This document shows, in pieces, positions 60,396-64,000 of a stretch of DNA of 64,000 nucleotides. Location of the stretch: the NCBI RefSeq assembly GCF_963855985.1, contig NC_087098.1:12668501-12732500 (forward strand), read 5' to 3'. The translations under genes were made by a program, and so were the position numbers. Below the pieces are notes generated by a model. It searched no databases and was not told the origin of the DNA. It saw only the letters and a program-made list of their open reading frames with translations. This DNA comes from Ostrinia nubilalis. Lineage: Eukaryota; Arthropoda; Insecta; Lepidoptera; Crambidae. The stretch's first letter is position 1. Each line of letters starts with the position of its first letter.

Positions 60396-60741
60396 GTTAT
60401 TTTTAATTGTGGTATTTTCGCGAAGAAACATATTGAAAATCTAATTCTAATAAGTATGAAAAATATAAAATTGTTTTCTTCACGTAAATCGATTAAGTTA
60501 CAGATTCTGACTAGCTCCTAATTTGGATACTGATTGCAAAGGCCTAGTAAATAAATAACGTAATAATTTTTCTACTTGTATTTATCTAGTGCAGTTGTTT
60601 TGGAGTCAATTATAGTTTTTTTACACTAATAGATTCTATTCAGGTAGAAAATAGCGTCTGAGCGCTTCATAATTCAATTGTATCGTCTGACTGCACGTAC
60701 TCTATGAACAATTCTGACATAAAATCTATTGTCGAACAAAA

Positions 60742-60868
60742 GCTGGGTTGCACCATCTTACTTCAACTTTGACAAGCGTCAAAAGTCTGTCTAACTCCAT
60801 ACAAAAAACACCGGTTATCGCCAAAGCTACGGTCAAAGTTAGGTCACGTCAGGTGGTGCAACTCAGCC
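60742..60868. mobile_element. GGCTG MITE in copy B, uninterrupted
   Basis: GCTGGGTTGCACCATC ... GGTGGTGCAACTCAGCC. It occupies the same position as in copy A, so it was inserted before A and B separated. It provides the empty site for the 131 bp element. Confidence 0.85.
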
Positions 60869-61745
60869 AAAGAAAAAATTCATTTTGATCGCTAATGTCA
60901 GTTTGCAGCGAGTGACACAACCTCCCCGTCTGAAGGCCAGCGGCCGACTGCCGCCCGCACCCCGCGAAGGCCCCCTCAACAGCAAAACGTTCGGAATTTA
61001 TCAAAAGTAAAATTTATGAATGAAAGTAATGTTCGATTGAAAAACGCAACGTGTCATTTAAAGATTAAAGAATTCCTAATCTATTCGTGCAAAAATCTTT
61101 TAAATTAACATAGCCGTTTTGGAGGAGTAGGGAATTTAAGTAAAAAATCGATGTCCCGTATTTATTTTTTTAATCCAAAACAAAGAGACGTAGCGAAAAT
61201 TCAAACGTCACAAATGTAGTCCTTGAACTGTTGTATAACATACATTTTTTTCAACTATTTCTGTCCAGCAGTAAAAGAGGAGTAGGCTTTATAAAATGCC
61301 CATTTGGCGCGGATTGAGGACTCTAATCGCCTTAACGACCCGTGCACTATATGTATGTATGTAAAGATATACCGCTTAAAAATTGAGGTCGCCAGTAATC
61401 CTGTATTTCGTTTTCTGTGATTATGCGGGACGGACCAAGATTGATGACCGCCGGCTTACACCACTAAGCCAAGAGATTATGAGCATAAACAGCAATTCAT
61501 GCTTCTCCTCCACTTGTGCGATTAAAATAGGACTAGTGAAGATACGGGACCCATGTCAGTTTTAAGTGGCCGTCATAATGACCTCGTTTTTCTTCCGGAT
61601 CCCTACGAGGCAAGTGACGGATGTGAAAGGTACATTTGAGATATCTATTTATTTTACAAGTAGGTACTTTTCGGCGCTGGCTTTTTCTGAAAACCTTTGC
61701 CTGAGAAAGATTGAAAGCTTAGGTATTATGAGGTGAATGTACTAA

Positions 61746-61891
61746 CGCCCGTATTCACAAAAATTACTATGAGGTCTCACAGTGCACGTAGACGCAAAGG
61801 GTGACACACGAACCAATCACATAGCTCTATTCAACGCAGTGCGTTCGATTTGCTGCTTCACTTAAGCAGGCATCGTTTGTGAATACGGGCG
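61746..61891. mobile_element. MITE with TAA target duplication, second copy
   Basis: Ends CGCCCGTATTCACAAA / TTTGTGAATACGGGCG, perfect inverted ends, flanked by TAA at 61743-61745 and 61892-61894. Same family as 51860-52002. Confidence 0.9.
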
Positions 61892-61894
61892 TAA

Positions 61895-63280
61895 GAGTTA
61901 TATTAAAAGAAGCGAACATCTGAAAATGTAGATTCGTACTCACCTAGCTGTTTGTTGTTTTCCTAACGTTTTAGGAAGAACATTTCCCGAAACACGTTTA
62001 TAAATTGCAGCGATTCAAGAGATCATTTGTGTCTGGAGCACATCTATTCCTCGGTTTCACCGAATTAAGCATTCAAAGTGCCGAAGCTGATTCTTCGTGA
62101 ACCCCTCCTAAATCGAAAACAATCGTATTTAAATTTCTCTTTGAACAAAATGTTTTTCAATTACGGACTAGCGTATAATTCGAGTCTGGTACTGGTTTAA
62201 GGCCCACATGTTAGGGCTGGATTACCCAGGCGGAGACTATAATGGGATTTGCAGGGACAGACTTTTAACGAATGAAACGTTTATTGGGGGCTTTGTTTAA
62301 ATCACATGATTTGAATATACACTGCAATGTGGACGGTTTAATATAGAGGACTTATAAGAATATAGAGACTGAAAGCTGACAAGCGGTGTCGGGCAAAAAG
62401 AAGAGGTTTCTAAAGTTATGAAAATGTAGAGTTTAATTTATAGAACAACATAATCCAATCATTGGGCGACGATAATCCGATTTGTGTTGTCCACTGTGTG
62501 GTCACACCGTAAAAAAGACTTTTCATCCACTATTATGATTGATTAATATGGTTATTGATGACTTATGATTAAAACAAGAAGGTACCTACTTCATACATGA
62601 AAGAAAGAAAGAAAAAACTATTTATTTGGTACTAAATGATACACATGTTTTGTTTTGAAAGTGTTTTCAGTCTTCACGTATGCAACAAAGGCCACGGAAA
62701 GGGAACAGATTGGTATGTTCTATTACGACTAAAGTCGTACCCTACTAACTCTTAAGCCGTACGTCGAAATCCGCGTTATTTAGCTAAGGAGCACCACAGT
62801 AAAAGGAAGTAGTAAAAGTAAATCAACTGAAAACAATAAACTGAAACACACAATAAGTGCAAAATTTAAGCCATCGCGTGATCTGTCTGGACAAACCTCA
62901 AAAGGATTTAAGACACTACTGTAGCCAAAAATGTAACGACTAAATATTATGTAATAAATATGATGAGACTGAGAACCTCATAAAAAAGCTAAAATAGATT
63001 TAATATAGGTTGAATCAGTTTTATCAATTTCTGATTCTTTTCTCACTGACCACTCACATCTCACATACATATACACACATATACACTCACACACGTATTC
63101 ATACCTACTGCACACAATACACACAAACGCATGCAGACTCAAACTCAAAATATCTCTGGATATACTTTTCCGTATTTGTATTAAATTGTAGTTTAGTCAT
63201 TATTAGTATTAAATTAAACGTTGGACTGCTTAACTTGACTTGTAGACGCTTATATCTGTCGCTGTACTAGTTACATAGCA
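61895..63280. other. Spacer, nothing recognised
   Basis: AT-rich with a short CA-rich stretch (63055-63125). No supported gene. Confidence 0.4.
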
Positions 63281-63432
63281 CCACTGGGTGCCCACGACAC
63301 AGGTTATTCCTAGTATGGGACCCGCAGACAAAGCAATATAATGTTTACCGATTTCATTGTTACCAATTGTATTTGAAGGTGTATGCGTAACGGTGTGTTT
63401 GCATAAATAAAATATTTGTATTTGTATAATAA
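63281..63432 (+). mobile_element. Retroelement 3' UTR and tail
   Basis: ACTGGGTGCCCACGACACAGG, then AATAAAATATTTGTATTTGTAT, resembles a jockey-type LINE 3' end with a tandem tail. It is parallel in form to the 3' end of the LINE at 25745-26498. Confidence 0.5.
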
Positions 63433-63589
63433 ATGAGTAAGTAAAATCTGACTTTGAACTTTAAGAAAGACCTGGTTTCCATCCGTTTCCAAGTGAAGGA
63501 GGACTGAGCCATGACTGGAAGAGGTAGAGAAGGCAATCCTCTTACTCGGTAAAACGACTATCTGCTGATGGTGCAGAAAATACCTTGAT

Positions 63590-63667
63590 GCAGGCAACGC
63601 AAGGCCGTCGCAGAAACTTTTGGTAGATGGCTTTGTCCTGCAGTGGAAGATCAAGGCTATTGGTTGA
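63590..63667 (+). pseudogene. LINE ORF C-terminal remnant
   Basis: One frame reads QKLLVDGFVLQWKIKAIG before TGA, which parallels the EAYVQQWTSFG-stop ending of the LINE fragments elsewhere in the window, but from a different family. The upstream frame is broken. Short, so tentative. Confidence 0.4.
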
Positions 63668-64000
63668 AAAAGAGGGATGGACATGTTTTACTTTTATTTT
63701 TGACTATGGCAAGACCCTAATTAAGAGGCCCCCTAACTTTTCTTGACGTCCGCGTATGTCGGCTCGAACAGATAGATTGTTTGGACAGTCGATAGGCAGC
63801 GGCGGATTTAGACGGATTTACCTAAACTTTGTTGGAGTTACGAGATTTATCTTAAGGTTGATTTATGTTGAAGGCGCGCTTACGAAATGTGACGTCAAAG
63901 AAGCGTGTTGAGTAATTGTGTCAAGTTTAATTAGATTTTTAGTAGGTTTTTTAAATCTGGGTGATAAAAGTCTGCACTCGCTAAGATTTTTCTTTTTTTT

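Larger units (their letters stand above)
58383..61331. mobile_element. TTAA-flanked DNA transposon, copy B
   Basis: A 2949 bp element with the same ends as copy A and TTAA at 58379-58382 and 61332-61335. Relative to A it lacks the 131 bp element but has its own insertions near 58852-59149, 59463-59634 and 60325-60395. No transposase ORF. The two copies have nothing in common outside the TTAA sites, so this is transposition, not segmental duplication. Confidence 0.85.

Overview
This 64 kb window looks like a repeat-dense, gene-poor stretch of a moth or butterfly (Lepidoptera) nuclear genome. The evidence is AT-rich sequence, spliceosomal-type signals, no bacterial gene organisation, and typical lepidopteran repeats: short elements with GCGGCCGC-type 3' ends, TWA-flanked MITEs, LINE fragments ending in short tandem tails, and a long CA tract. 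I find no complete host gene. Nearly all open frames are transposon remnants or chance frames.

Layout. 1-100: LINE 3' end. 233-12780: four large copies (H1, H1b, H2, H3 on -, H4 on +) of one roughly 2 kb non-autonomous family whose ends look like a Helitron (A^TC...CTAG^T). H2 and H3 are joined directly head to tail, and H3 is split by a LINE with a visible target duplication. 13457-13939: near-perfect inverted repeat. 13959 to about 17200: decayed A-rich element read on the minus strand, with a seven-unit 99 bp minisatellite near its 3' end. 19785-26500: dense TE cluster (LINE, Helitron-like, PIF/Harbinger with transposase relic, TAA-flanked MITE, hAT with perfect 8 bp target duplication, two LINE 3' ends). 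27857-27972: best candidate host exon. 29911-32865: 134 bp tandem duplication whose second unit carries two dated insertions, then a 1.96 kb long-TIR DNA element with a possible transposase exon. 33110-33568: candidate two-exon minus-strand transcript. 36564-39504 and 58383-61331: two copies of a TTAA-flanked DNA transposon, with different later insertions. 42258-44000: GC-rich foldback plus MITEs. 51860-54606, 55265 and 61746-63667: more MITEs, LINE ends and a Helitron-like fragment. The remaining spacers show nothing I can name.

No genes here work together as a pathway; the content is a stratified record of transposition. Most useful for follow-up are the tandem Helitron-like array, the internal empty/filled site pairs that give insertion order, an identical 131 bp mini-element in two unrelated places, CTCF-like motifs carried by every large Helitron-like copy, the phase-preserving minisatellite, and the two candidate exons. 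Family names rest on reading ends, target duplications and short peptide matches by eye; no database was searched.
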